From NCBI RefSeq assembly GCF_052065355.1, contig NZ_JBQHUF010000001.1, positions 248,001 to 312,000 on the forward strand: 64,000 nt of DNA, written 5' to 3'. This stretch comes from Flavonifractor sp052065355. GTDB taxonomy: Bacteria; Bacillota; Clostridia; Oscillospirales; Oscillospiraceae. Of the stretch, positions 24,862 to 33,437 are shown piece by piece; the stretch's first letter is position 1, and each line of letters starts with the position of its first letter. Position numbers and translations under genes: made by a program. The notes under the pieces are model-generated. The model was not told the DNA's origin. It worked only from the letters and a program-made list of their open reading frames with translations, and did not search any database.

Positions 24862-25064
24862 AAATCAACAGTTCCAAAAGGGGAACAGAAGAATAAAGCA
24901 ATATGAAATTATAGATGTGGCAGAAAACCGAACCCTTTGCGCTCCCAGCTGAGCTATAGGCCCAAATCAACAGTTCCAAAGCGGAACAGAAGAAAAAAGC
25001 AATATGAAATTATAGATGTGGCAAAAAACCGAACCCTTTGCGCTCCCAGCTGAGCTATAGGCCC
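24841..25064 (-). repeat. Tandem ~102-bp repeats containing tRNA-Ala 5' ends
   Basis: The 21-base 5' end of the tRNA gene (TCCCAGCTGAGCTATAGGCCC on the plus strand, shown from its second base in the copies) occurs at 24841, 24943 and 25044. The intervening units of 102 and 101 bp differ at only a few positions. Each unit also carries a small hairpin (GTTCC/GGAAC) and an A/T-rich stretch. Only the leftmost copy continues into a full tRNA. A transcript from the upstream promoter would carry two truncated tRNA 5' ends ahead of the real one. Confidence 0.8.
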
Positions 25065-25094
25065 ATATTATACTTGTGGCGTCAACACCAAAAT

Positions 25095-25122
25095 ATTATA
25101 GCATAATTTATCGGGTTGTAAA
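25095..25122 (-). promoter_or_regulatory. Promoter upstream of the tRNA-Ala repeat array
   Basis: On the minus strand TTTACA (25122-25117) and TATAAT (25100-25095) are 16 bp apart. A second TATAAT-like box lies at about 25066-25071 but has no good -35. This is the likely promoter for the repeat array and tRNA-Ala. Confidence 0.5.
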
Positions 25123-25224
25123 GCCCCTTTTTAAAAAAGATAAATGTCATATTGATAAATCGGAAAAAATGATGTATGATATCAAAGACAGCCTTCCAAA
25201 GGACCGCGCTGATATGTCCGGTCT

Positions 25225-25507
25225 GCGGCAAGGCCGCACTAGTCGGGGAGTTAGCGGTGCCCTGTACCTGCAACCCGCTACAGCAGGGATGAATCCCGGC
25301 CCCCGGAACAGCGCTGTGTCGTCTGACCCTGGTAAGTAGTGATGATGGATCGGTCCCGCGCAAGGTCGCCCCGTGAACCGTGTCAGGCGGGGAACCGAGC
25401 AGCACTAAGCGGACCGCGATCTGTGCCGCGGGGTTCCCGCTCCTGAGCCGGCTGCTGGGGTAACGGACATAGCGATGTTTCCAAAGGCCGGTGTGCGGTC
25501 TTGCCAC
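25225..25507 (+). ncRNA. ffs: Signal recognition particle RNA, long form with Alu domain
   Basis: The 5' domain shows the Alu-type core: TAGTCGGGGAGTTAGCGG, TGCCCTGTACCTGCAACCCG and CAGCAGGG. The apical S domain has GGGGAACCGAGCAGCACTAAG, the conserved asymmetric loop and tetraloop region bound by Ffh. The ends pair (GGCAAGGCCGCAC with GTGCGGTCTTGCC). Length of about 280 bases matches Bacillus and Clostridium SRP RNA. It precedes dnaX, a common order in Firmicutes. Exact ends are uncertain by several bases. Confidence 0.85.
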
Positions 25508-25610
25508 GTACCGGACGAGAAAGCAGGGGAGGGGCGAAGCGAAGCGGCTTTCCGCATCCTCCGCCTCTCCCTTTTTACAACGATTTCCGTGAGGTTTGAG
25601 GTGACTGATT

Positions 25611-27317
25611 TTGTATCAGGCATTGTATCGAAAATGGAGGCCCAGTACATTTGATGATGTGGTGGGGCAGGGGCATATCACCGAGACGCTGAAGCGACAG
25701 GTAGCTACGGGACGCTTGTCCCATGCATACCTGTTTACTGGTACCAGGGGTACCGGTAAGACAACATGCGCCAAGATCCTGGCCAGAGCAGTGAACTGTG
25801 AGCATCCGGTGAACGGTAACCCGTGTAATCAGTGCCCGTCCTGCCTGGGAATTGAAAATGGCTCCATTTTGGATGTGTTGGAATTGGATGCAGCCTCCAA
25901 CAATGGTGTGGACCAGGTACGGGCTCTGCGGGATGAAGCGGTGTATACCCCTGCCGCAGTTCGGAAACGGGTATACATCGTGGACGAGGTCCACATGCTC
26001 TCCACTGCGGCGTTCAACGCTCTGCTCAAGATTTTGGAGGAGCCTCCGGCCCACCTGATGTTTATTCTGGCTACTACAGAGCTGCACAAGGTGCCGGCTA
26101 CTATCAAGTCCAGATGCCAGCAATTTTCCTTTAAGCGCATCTTGCCTGGAGATATTGCTGCCCGTCTGGCCTATGTGGCCAGGGAAGAGGGCCTGGAGCT
26201 GAGAGGAGATGGCGCTGCTCTGCTGGCCCGGCTGGCGGACGGAGGCTTGCGGGACGCCCTGTCGCTGCTGGACCAGTGCGCGGTGACCGATCGCCCCATT
26301 GGTGAGCAGGAGGTGCTGGATGCTCTTGGTTTGGCAGGGAATCTGGAGACCGCTGCCCTGATGGAGCAGATTGGCGGAGGAGATACCGCCGGGGCGCTGG
26401 AGACTCTGGGCCGGTTATATGCGGCAGGTAAGGAAGTAGGCAGCCTATTGGGCGAGTTGGCCTCTCTTGCCCGGGATTTGCTGGTGCGTAAAACAGCACC
26501 TCAGGGTGGTGCAGCGTTGCTCACGGGCGGTTATGACGAAAATACCATGCGCAGGCTGTCCAATGCGTTTCAGACGGCTCGTCTGGTACAGATCCTGGGA
26601 CTGCTTCAGAGCACCATTGCGGATCTGCCCCGGAGCGGTAACCGGCGTACCGACGCCGAACTGTGCCTGATTCGGCTGTGCCAGCCTGCTTTAGATGAGA
26701 GCCTGACCGGGCTGAACGTGCGCCTAAGCCGAGTAGAGGAGATGCTGGCGGGAGGTGTGCCTACGACCTGTCCGGTACCTGCGGCTCCGCTAAAGCGGAG
26801 CGTACCGGAAGTTAAGAAGCAGGCTGCGGCTGCTCCGACAGGGGACTGCCCACCATGGGAAGAAGAGCGGCCGCCGATGCCGGAGGAGCCGCCTGCGGAG
26901 CGAGAGAGCCAGACGGTATCCATAGAGCGGCCAGAAGAAAACGTAGTGGTTCCGCCTCCTGCTCAGGGTGGACCTGATGTGGACCTCTGGCCTGGCCTGG
27001 TGGCTTTGACGAGGGGAAAATTCCCTGCGGTTTATCCTTTCCTGAGCAATCCGGCGGCAGTGCAGGGGCGACTGGAGAATGACGTACTCACCTTGTGGGT
27101 GGACAATGAGTTCACCAAGAATATGGTGGGCGGCGCGCATATTCTGGAGGAACTGGCGCGGCTGGCAACGGAACAGACTGGAAGCCCAGTGCGCTGTATA
27201 GTCAAGGTAGGTAAGGCACCCGCCCGGACAGAGGCACCTTCCGGCGCGGAACATGACAATCTGGATGATCTGCTGGCCATGGGCCGGCAATTCGACAACA
27301 TAATCATTGAAGAATAA
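25611..27317 (+). CDS. dnaX: DNA polymerase III tau/gamma subunit
   Basis: 568 residues. The start is a TTG at 25611, chosen because homologues begin YQALYRKWRP here and GAGGTG lies upstream. The AAA+ clamp-loader domain has Walker A GTRGTGKTTCAKIL, a zinc module with CEHPVNGNPCNQCPSC, Walker B VYIVDEVHMLS, and an SRC motif (TIKSRCQQFSFKR). A Pro/Glu-rich linker is followed by a C-terminal tau-specific domain. The protein loads the sliding clamp and bridges polymerase and helicase. I see no A-AAA-AAG slippery site that would give a gamma form. Confidence 0.96.
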   Translation: MYQALYRKWRPSTFDDVVGQGHITETLKRQVATGRLSHAYLFTGTRGTGKTTCAKILARAVNCEHPVNGNPCNQCPSCLGIENGSILDVLELDAASNNGVDQVRALRDEAVYTPAAVRKRVYIVDEVHMLSTAAFNALLKILEEPPAHLMFILATTELHKVPATIKSRCQQFSFKRILPGDIAARLAYVAREEGLELRGDGAALLARLADGGLRDALSLLDQCAVTDRPIGEQEVLDALGLAGNLETAALMEQIGGGDTAGALETLGRLYAAGKEVGSLLGELASLARDLLVRKTAPQGGAALLTGGYDENTMRRLSNAFQTARLVQILGLLQSTIADLPRSGNRRTDAELCLIRLCQPALDESLTGLNVRLSRVEEMLAGGVPTTCPVPAAPLKRSVPEVKKQAAAAPTGDCPPWEEERPPMPEEPPAERESQTVSIERPEENVVVPPPAQGGPDVDLWPGLVALTRGKFPAVYPFLSNPAAVQGRLENDVLTLWVDNEFTKNMVGGAHILEELARLATEQTGSPVRCIVKVGKAPARTEAPSGAEHDNLDDLLAMGRQFDNIIIEE

Positions 27318-27331
27318 AGGAGTTGCGACCT

Positions 27332-27679
27332 ATGGCGAAGGGATTTAACAGCCGGGGCATGGGCGGCTTTGGCGGCGGCATGAACATGAACATGATGAAA
27401 CAGGTTCAGAAGATGCAGCAGGACATGATGAAGATGCAGCAGGAGCTGGAGAGCAAGACCTATACCGCTGCAGCTGGCGGCGGCGCGGTTTCCGCTACAG
27501 TTACCGGAAAGCGAGTACTGGAGAGTGTCACCATTGATCCGGACGCGGTGGATCCGGAGGATGTGGAGATGCTGCAGGATATGATCGTGGCGGCGGTGAA
27601 CGAGGCTCTGCGGGCAGCGGAGAGTGATTCTGCTTCCTCCATGCAGCAGCTGACCGGAGGCCTGGGGCTTCCGTTTTAA
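27332..27679 (+). CDS. ybaB: YbaB/EbfC nucleoid-associated protein
   Basis: 115 residues. A Gly/Met-rich N-terminus (GGFGGGMNMNMMKQVQKMQ) leads into the YbaB core: a long helix, then AGGGAVSATVTGKRVLESVTI, then a helical end with MLQDMIVAAVNEALR. These dimers bind DNA and are typically encoded between dnaX and recR. The dnaX neighbour is present but recR does not follow here. ATG 27332 has AAGGAG about ten bases upstream. Confidence 0.92.
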   Translation: MAKGFNSRGMGGFGGGMNMNMMKQVQKMQQDMMKMQQELESKTYTAAAGGGAVSATVTGKRVLESVTIDPDAVDPEDVEMLQDMIVAAVNEALRAAESDSASSMQQLTGGLGLPF

Positions 27680-27749
27680 GGACTGAGAAATGACCGGGGC
27701 GGGCCAGTGACGGCTCGTCCCGGTTTATGCGTGAGGGGGTATAAGAAGC

Positions 27750-28430
27750 ATGATAAACAAGCAAGCCTCTGAGAGTTTCCGCCTGGGAGCACTGCTGGCG
27801 GCGGCAGGTGGCATTCTGGACGCATATACTTATCTGGTCAGAGGCGGCGTCTTTGCGAATGCCCAGACAGGTAATATTGTCCTGCTGGGCGTAAGACTAA
27901 TCCAGGGTCAATGGCTGTTGGCGCTGCACTATCTGATTCCTATTTTGGCCTTTGCAGTGGGCGTTGTGGTGGCGGAGCTGATTCGATACCGCTTCCGGCA
28001 GAGCAATAGTGTCCACTGGCGGCAGGTTACTGTGGGATTGGAGTTAATTCTGCTGGCGGCGGTCGCTTTTCTGCCCTCCAGCCTGGATAATTTGGCCAAT
28101 GTTGCGGTATCCTTTGTGTGCGCGGTGCAGGTAGAGAGCTTCCGCAAGGTGAACGGCAACGCCTTTGCAACTACCATGTGCACCGGCAATCTGCGCAGCG
28201 GGACGGAACGGCTTTATCTCTATCTAAAGACCGGTGAACGGGATCATTGGTCCCGTGCGATCCAATATTATGGGATCATTTTGTGCTTCATCGGTGGTGC
28301 AGCACTGGGCGGGCTGTGCGCAGAGCGGCTGGATCAGGTTGGGGTCCTGATCAGCCTGCCCTTTCTGGCCGCGGCGTTTGTTATGATGTTTGAACATAAA
28401 AGTCTTGCGGGAAAGAGTGGGCCGGTATAA
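27750..28430 (+). CDS. YoaK/DUF1275 family membrane protein
   Basis: 226 residues with about six membrane segments. The family markers are the opening GALLAAAGGILDAYTYLVRGGVFANAQTGNIVLLGV and, in the second half, ATTMCTGNLRSGTE. DUF1275 proteins are widespread inner-membrane proteins of unproven function; a transport role has been suggested for some. The gene has GAGGGGG before its ATG and stands alone between ybaB and the DUF362 gene. Confidence 0.88.
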   Translation: MINKQASESFRLGALLAAAGGILDAYTYLVRGGVFANAQTGNIVLLGVRLIQGQWLLALHYLIPILAFAVGVVVAELIRYRFRQSNSVHWRQVTVGLELILLAAVAFLPSSLDNLANVAVSFVCAVQVESFRKVNGNAFATTMCTGNLRSGTERLYLYLKTGERDHWSRAIQYYGIILCFIGGAALGGLCAERLDQVGVLISLPFLAAAFVMMFEHKSLAGKSGPV

Positions 28431-28474
28431 AATAATGCTTGTCTAACAATCAGAATTTAGGAGGTATATGGGAA

Positions 28475-29602
28475 ATGGAACAGGCGAAGGTTTATTTTTC
28501 AGATCTCCGCTGCCAGCCCGGAACCAGTCTGCTGAATAAATTGGAAAAGCTGATCCGGACAGCCGGGATTGGTCAGATCGACTTTGACCGGAAACTGGTG
28601 GCCATCAAAATGCACTTTGGTGAGCCGGGCAATCTGGCATTTCTGCGGCCCAATTATGCCAAGGTGGTGGCCGACGTGGTCAAGAGCCTGGGCGGTGTTC
28701 CCTTCCTGACAGACTGCAATACGCTTTATCCCGGCCGTCGAAAGAATGCCTTGGAGCATCTGGATGCAGCCTATGAAAACGGTTTTTCGCCCTTGTCCAC
28801 CGGCTGCCAGGTCATCATTGGCGACGGCCTGCGGGGTAATGACGACGTAGAAGTACCGGTGGCAGGCGGGGAGTATATCGAGACGGCCAAGATCGGTAAG
28901 GCTATTATGGAGGCTGATGTAATCATCTCCCTGTCCCACTTTAAGGGCCACGAGCAGACCGGCTTCGGCGGTGCTATCAAGAACCTGGGTATGGGCTGCG
29001 GTTCCCGCCGGGGCAAGATGGAGCAGCACGCTGCCGGTAAACCCCGAATCAGCCGTCGCAGCTGTGTGGGCTGCCGCAAGTGCTCCACCCAGTGTGCCCA
29101 CGACGCACTGTCTTATGATGAAGACCGGAAAGCCGTTATCGACTGGGATAAATGCGTGGGCTGTGGACGGTGTATTGCAGTATGCAACTTTGACGCGATT
29201 CGGGCGGGCAGCGACGCGGCTATGGAACAGCTGAGCTGCCGCATGGCAGAATATGCCAAGGCTGTGGCGGATGGCCGTCCTCAGTTCCACATTAGTCTGG
29301 TCATCGACGTGTCTCCCTATTGTGATTGCCACGGTGAGAACGACCTGCCCATCGTGCCCGATGTGGGCATGTTTGCCTCTTTTGATCCGGTGGCGCTGGA
29401 CCAGGCCTGCGCGGAGGCGTGCCTCCGTCAGCCGCCCATCCCGGGCTCTCATCTGGACGAGCAAATGCACAAAGAGGGCTTCTGTGATCACCACGACCAC
29501 TTTATCAACAGCATGCCGGTGACCGATTGGAAGGTGTGCCTGAACCATTGTGAGAAATTGGGGATCGGCACCCGCTCCTATGAACTGATCGAAGTGAAGT
29601 AA
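28475..29602 (+). CDS. DUF362 protein with two 4Fe-4S clusters
   Basis: 375 residues. The N-terminal DUF362 part includes VAIKMHFGEPGNLAFLRP, PFLTDCNTLYPGRRKNA and ISLSHFKGHEQTGFGGAIKN. The middle carries two ferredoxin motifs, CVGCRKCSTQC and CVGCGRCIAVC, for two 4Fe-4S clusters. The DUF362 fold resumes after the clusters (GMFASFDPVALDQACAEACL). These proteins are cytoplasmic and probably redox-active, but the reaction is not known. GGAGGT lies ten bases before ATG 28475. deoC follows 23 bp later, so the two may be cotranscribed. Confidence 0.9.
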   Translation: MEQAKVYFSDLRCQPGTSLLNKLEKLIRTAGIGQIDFDRKLVAIKMHFGEPGNLAFLRPNYAKVVADVVKSLGGVPFLTDCNTLYPGRRKNALEHLDAAYENGFSPLSTGCQVIIGDGLRGNDDVEVPVAGGEYIETAKIGKAIMEADVIISLSHFKGHEQTGFGGAIKNLGMGCGSRRGKMEQHAAGKPRISRRSCVGCRKCSTQCAHDALSYDEDRKAVIDWDKCVGCGRCIAVCNFDAIRAGSDAAMEQLSCRMAEYAKAVADGRPQFHISLVIDVSPYCDCHGENDLPIVPDVGMFASFDPVALDQACAEACLRQPPIPGSHLDEQMHKEGFCDHHDHFINSMPVTDWKVCLNHCEKLGIGTRSYELIEVK

Positions 29603-29625
29603 GGGTATCGAAAGGAAGGTCAACT

Positions 29626-30291
29626 ATGGATGTAAAGGAGATTCTGGCCCGCTGCGACCATACTCTGCTGAAGCAGGAGGCCACTTGGGCCCAGATCAAA
29701 GAGGTGTGTGACGATGGCATCAAGTACGGCTGTGCCTCGGTGTGCATTCCGGCGGCCTATGTGAAGCAGGCCAACGACTATGTGGGCAATAATCTGAAGA
29801 TCTGTACTGTCATCGGCTTCCCCAATGGCTACTCTACCACGGAGGTCAAAGTCTTTGAGACCGAGGATGCCATCCGCAACGGCGCTGATGAGATCGACAT
29901 GGTCATCAATATCGGCTGGGCCAAGGATGGCCGGTGGGACGAGCTCCTGGAGGAGATCCGCTCCATCAAGGCTTCCTGCCAGGGCCGGATCCTGAAGGTA
30001 ATTGTGGAGGCCTGCCTGCTCACTCAGGAGGAGAAGGTCAAGCTCTGTCAGATCGTCACCCAGGCCGGGGCTGACTATATCAAGACCTCTACCGGCTTCT
30101 CTACCGGCGGTGCCACCCGGGAAGACGTGGCCCTGTTCAAGGCCAACATTGGCCCCGACGTAAAGATCAAGGCGGCTGGCGGGATCCGTACCCTCCAGGA
30201 TGCTGAGGATTTTATTGCTCTGGGAGCCGACCGGCTTGGTACGTCTGCCATCGTCAAGCTGGTAAAGGGACAGACCCCTCAGGGGTATTGA
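29626..30291 (+). CDS. deoC: Deoxyribose-phosphate aldolase
   Basis: 221 residues, a class I aldolase TIM barrel. Visible motifs are CDHTLLKQEATW at the start, ADEIDMVINIGW, LKVIVEACLLT, ADYIKTSTGFSTGGAT with the Schiff-base lysine K in YIKTSTG, and IKAAGGIRTLQDA. It cleaves 2-deoxyribose-5-phosphate to glyceraldehyde-3-phosphate and acetaldehyde. The nucleoside ABC importer encoded next suggests that imported deoxynucleosides are catabolised. AAGGAAGG precedes ATG 29626. Confidence 0.96.
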   Translation: MDVKEILARCDHTLLKQEATWAQIKEVCDDGIKYGCASVCIPAAYVKQANDYVGNNLKICTVIGFPNGYSTTEVKVFETEDAIRNGADEIDMVINIGWAKDGRWDELLEEIRSIKASCQGRILKVIVEACLLTQEEKVKLCQIVTQAGADYIKTSTGFSTGGATREDVALFKANIGPDVKIKAAGGIRTLQDAEDFIALGADRLGTSAIVKLVKGQTPQGY

Positions 30292-30300
30292 GAATTGCAG

Positions 30301-30338
30301 AATACCGGGAGATCACGCTGTGATCTCCCGGTATTTTT
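30301..30338 (+). terminator. Terminator of deoC
   Basis: AATACCGGGAGATCA/TGATCTCCCGGTATT is a perfect 15-bp stem followed by TTTT. It separates deoC from the importer operon. Confidence 0.9.
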
Positions 30339-30413
30339 TCCTGCCGGTTCCAGAGAATGTGTGAAAAACGGCAAAGAGATGGTAAAAAACTTGGTCATCT
30401 TGTAAAATGACGG

Positions 30414-30442
30414 TTGCCAGCGGAGATGGGATACGGTATAAT
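30414..30442 (+). promoter_or_regulatory. Promoter of the nucleoside importer operon
   Basis: TTGCCA (30414-30419), a 17-bp spacer and consensus TATAAT (30437-30442). The start of the substrate-binding protein is 77 bp downstream. Confidence 0.75.
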
Positions 30443-30519
30443 AAGCCTGTAGCTCAGGGAGGAGAGACATACTGTCTGGACCGAACTGGGCGATTTTTGT
30501 GAAAGGAAGGTAGATTACA

Positions 30520-31755
30520 TTGAAGATGTACAAGAAGCTCCTTGCACTGCTCCTGTCCGTGTCCATGGTCTTCGGCCTTGCCGCCTGCGGCAACGGCAAC
30601 CAGGGCAGCACGGAGACCCCCGGCGGCGAGAGCACTCCTCCCGCTACCGAGTCTCAGGCTCCTGCCGGCGAGACCGGCGGTGAGGCCGCTGTCGACCCCG
30701 ACTCCATCCCCGACACCATGACTTCCGAGGACGGCAAGTATCAGGTGGCTTTCGTTACCGACGTGGGTCAGCTGAAGGATAAGTCCTTCAACCAGGGCAC
30801 CTTTGACGGCGTGAAGCTGTATGCCAACGCCAACGGCCTGTCCTACAAGTACTATCAGCCCGCCAACTCCAGCGAGGCTACCGATGATGACCGCTACAAT
30901 GCCATGAAGGCTGCCGTGGAAGGCGGTGCCGAGGTGGTCGTGTGCGCCGGCTATCTGCAGGAGGCCGCTCTGCGTCAGGCCGCTATGGATTATCCTGACA
31001 TCCCCTTTATCTTCATTGATGGCTATCCTCTGGACGACGATCCCGATCCCGCTGTTGAGGGCAACATCCTGACCAACGTGGCCGGCATCTCCTTCCAGGA
31101 GGAGCAGGCTGGCTATCTGGCCGGCTACGCCGCTGTGAAGGACGGCTTCACCAAGCTGGGCTTCTCCGGCGGTGGCGGCGGCACCAACGATGCCTGCTGC
31201 CGGTTCGGCTACGGCTACGTGCAGGGCGCCAACGCTGCTGCTGCTGAGGAAGGCATCACCGTTGACATGAACTACTCCTGGGAGTACGGTGCCACCTTCT
31301 CCGCTTCCACCGAGCTGCAGACTATGATCAGCGGCTGGTATGCCAACGGCACCGAGATCGTCTTTGCCTGCGGCGGCTCCATGTTCCAGTCTATTGCCGC
31401 TGCGGCCTCCGCCAATGACGGCTATGTGATCGGCGTGGACGTGGACCAGTCCGGCGAGTCTGACTACGTGGTCACCTCCGCCATGAAGGGCCTGGCTGAC
31501 GCCGTGCAGTGGGCTGTGGGTCACGTCTATGACGGCACCTTCAGCGATATCGGTGGTACCGGTACCTCTCTGGGTGTGAAGGACAACGCCGTGGCGCTGC
31601 CCACCGCGGATGAGTCTTGGCGCTTCGAGACCTTCACCGTGGAGGAGTACGAGGATCTGTATCAGCAGATGCTGGATGGCACCCTGGTAGTGGACAACGA
31701 CTTCTCCAAGCTGGAGAGCACCGAGTGGAGCAATCTGGTTCTGAACGTGATCTGA
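30520..31755 (+). CDS. BMP-family lipoprotein, nucleoside ABC importer substrate-binding protein
   Basis: 411 residues. A lipoprotein signal peptide (KLLALLLSVSMVFGLAACGN, lipobox LAAC) precedes a low-complexity linker and a PnrA/BMP-type periplasmic fold: VAFVTDVGQLKDKSFNQGTF, the KYYQPANSSEATDDDRY region, then GISFQEEQAGYLAGYAA and GVDVDQSGE. BMP proteins bind nucleosides for the ABC importer encoded downstream. TTG 30520 is preferred because GGAAGG is nine bases upstream; ATG 30526 is the alternative. A hairpin follows, so this protein may be made in excess over the other subunits. Confidence 0.93.
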   Translation: MKMYKKLLALLLSVSMVFGLAACGNGNQGSTETPGGESTPPATESQAPAGETGGEAAVDPDSIPDTMTSEDGKYQVAFVTDVGQLKDKSFNQGTFDGVKLYANANGLSYKYYQPANSSEATDDDRYNAMKAAVEGGAEVVVCAGYLQEAALRQAAMDYPDIPFIFIDGYPLDDDPDPAVEGNILTNVAGISFQEEQAGYLAGYAAVKDGFTKLGFSGGGGGTNDACCRFGYGYVQGANAAAAEEGITVDMNYSWEYGATFSASTELQTMISGWYANGTEIVFACGGSMFQSIAAAASANDGYVIGVDVDQSGESDYVVTSAMKGLADAVQWAVGHVYDGTFSDIGGTGTSLGVKDNAVALPTADESWRFETFTVEEYEDLYQQMLDGTLVVDNDFSKLESTEWSNLVLNVI

Positions 31756-31773
31756 TCTCATTGCAACGCAGAG

Positions 31774-31810
31774 AAGCGGGAGCACATACAGGCTCCCGCT
31801 TCTTTTCTTT
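31774..31810 (+). terminator. Terminator or attenuator after the binding-protein gene
   Basis: AAGCGGGAGC/GCTCCCGCTT with a T-rich tail. A separate promoter follows before the ATPase gene, so expression of the binding protein and of the transporter can differ. Confidence 0.8.
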
Positions 31811-31830
31811 TAGGATATCAGACAAATTTC

Positions 31831-31859
31831 TTGTGTTTTTCCTACTGGTATTATATAAT
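31831..31859 (+). promoter_or_regulatory. Internal promoter for ATPase and permeases
   Basis: TTGTGT (31831-31836), a 17-bp spacer and TATAAT (31854-31859), 27 bp before the ATPase start. It lies in an A/T-rich gap after the hairpin. Confidence 0.65.
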
Positions 31860-31886
31860 AATACCATATTATGCAAAGGGGGCGGG

Positions 31887-33437
31887 ATGAGGATTATGGA
31901 AGCTGAAAACATCATCGAGATGCTCCATATCACCAAAGAATTTCCCGGTATCATCGCCAATGATGATATCACCCTCCAGCTTCGGAGAGGGGAGATCCAC
32001 GCGCTTTTGGGAGAGAACGGCGCGGGAAAGTCTACCCTGATGAGCGTGCTGTTCGGCTTGTATCAGCCGGAAGCGGGGGAGATCAAAAAGAACGGTGAAG
32101 TTGTGCGGATCAACAACCCCAACGACGCTACCGCGCTGGGCATCGGCATGGTGCATCAGCATTTTAAATTGGTGGATGTGTTCACGGTTCTGGAAAATAT
32201 CATTCTGGGTGCAGAGACTACCAAGCTGGGCTTTCTGCAGAAGAAAGAGGCCCGGAAAAAGGTAGAGGAGCTTTCAGAGAAGTATGGTCTGAAGGTGGAT
32301 CTGGACGCCAAGGTGGAGGATATCACGGTCGGTATGCAGCAGCGGGTGGAGATCCTGAAGATGCTCTACCGAGACAATGAGATCCTGATCTTTGACGAGC
32401 CCACCGCGGTGCTGACGCCCCAGGAGATCGACGAGCTCATGGCCACCATGAAGGAGTTTGCCAAGGAAGGAAAGTCCATCCTGTTCATCTCCCATAAGCT
32501 CAATGAGATCATGGCGGTGGCCGACCGGGTCACGGTACTGCGCAAGGGTAAGTATATCGGTACGGTGGATACCAAGGATACGGATAAGCAGTCCCTGTCC
32601 AATATGATGGTGGGGCGTCCCGTCCAGCTCCAGGTGGAGAAGGAACCCGCCAAGCCCGGCGAGGCAGTGCTGGAGGTGGAGCATTTGTGCGTTCCCTCCA
32701 AGAGCCATAAGCGGGATGCGGTCCATGACGTCAGCTTCACCGCCCGGGCGGGGGAGATCGTCTGCATTGCCGGTATCGATGGCAACGGCCAGTCGGAGCT
32801 GGTGTATGGCCTGACTGGGTTGGAAAAGTGCTCCGGTGGCAAGGTCACTCTCTGCGGACATGACATCTCCCACGCCTCTATCCGGCATCGTGGTACGGAT
32901 ATGAGTCATATTCCCGAGGACCGGCACAAGCACGGCTTGGTGCTGGACTTCACGCTGGAACAGAATATGGTGCTTCAGCGTTTCCGGGAGTCCCGGTTCC
33001 AGAACGTGGGCTTTATCAAGAAAGGTGAAGTGCGCAAGTACGCTGAGAACCTGATCGAGCAATACGATGTGCGTTCCGGCCAGGGGCCGGTGACCACTGC
33101 CCGCAGCATGTCGGGCGGCAACCAGCAGAAGGCCATCATTGCCCGGGAGATCGACCGGGACAAGCCGTTGATCGTGGCAGTTCAGCCTACCCGCGGCCTG
33201 GACGTGGGCGCCATCGAGTATATCCACAAGCAGCTTGTGGCGGAGCGCGACAAGGGCAAGGCGGTGCTGCTGGTCTCTCTGGAATTGGACGAGGTCATGA
33301 GTTTGTCCGACCGCATCCTGGTGATGTATGAGGGCGAGATCGTAGGCGAGTTGGATCCCAAAGCCACCACGGTACAGGAGCTGGGCCTCTATATGGCCGG
33401 CGCCAAGCGGATGGGAAAGGACGGTGAGGGCGCGTGA
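31887..33437 (+). CDS. Nucleoside ABC transporter ATP-binding protein (double cassette)
   Basis: 516 residues with two ABC domains, as in sugar and nucleoside importers. The first has Walker A LLGENGAGKSTLMSVLFG, a signature of the type VGMQQRVEILKML and Walker B ILIFDEPTAVLTP. The second has GIDGNGQSELV as a degenerate Walker A, the signature MSGGNQQKAIIARE and VAVQPTRGLD as Walker B. The degenerate second site is normal for this family. ATG 31887 is used; ATG 31896 is possible. Its stop overlaps the first permease start (GTGA). Confidence 0.95.
   Translation: MRIMEAENIIEMLHITKEFPGIIANDDITLQLRRGEIHALLGENGAGKSTLMSVLFGLYQPEAGEIKKNGEVVRINNPNDATALGIGMVHQHFKLVDVFTVLENIILGAETTKLGFLQKKEARKKVEELSEKYGLKVDLDAKVEDITVGMQQRVEILKMLYRDNEILIFDEPTAVLTPQEIDELMATMKEFAKEGKSILFISHKLNEIMAVADRVTVLRKGKYIGTVDTKDTDKQSLSNMMVGRPVQLQVEKEPAKPGEAVLEVEHLCVPSKSHKRDAVHDVSFTARAGEIVCIAGIDGNGQSELVYGLTGLEKCSGGKVTLCGHDISHASIRHRGTDMSHIPEDRHKHGLVLDFTLEQNMVLQRFRESRFQNVGFIKKGEVRKYAENLIEQYDVRSGQGPVTTARSMSGGNQQKAIIAREIDRDKPLIVAVQPTRGLDVGAIEYIHKQLVAERDKGKAVLLVSLELDEVMSLSDRILVMYEGEIVGELDPKATTVQELGLYMAGAKRMGKDGEGA

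Noticed and set aside
24841..25064. CRISPR-like array
   Set aside because: Repeat units are ~102 bp with near-identical interiors and contain tRNA 5' ends; there are no short repeats with unique spacers and no cas genes.
25611..27317. Programmed frameshift in dnaX to make gamma
   Set aside because: No A-AAA-AAG-type slippery site with a following hairpin was seen.
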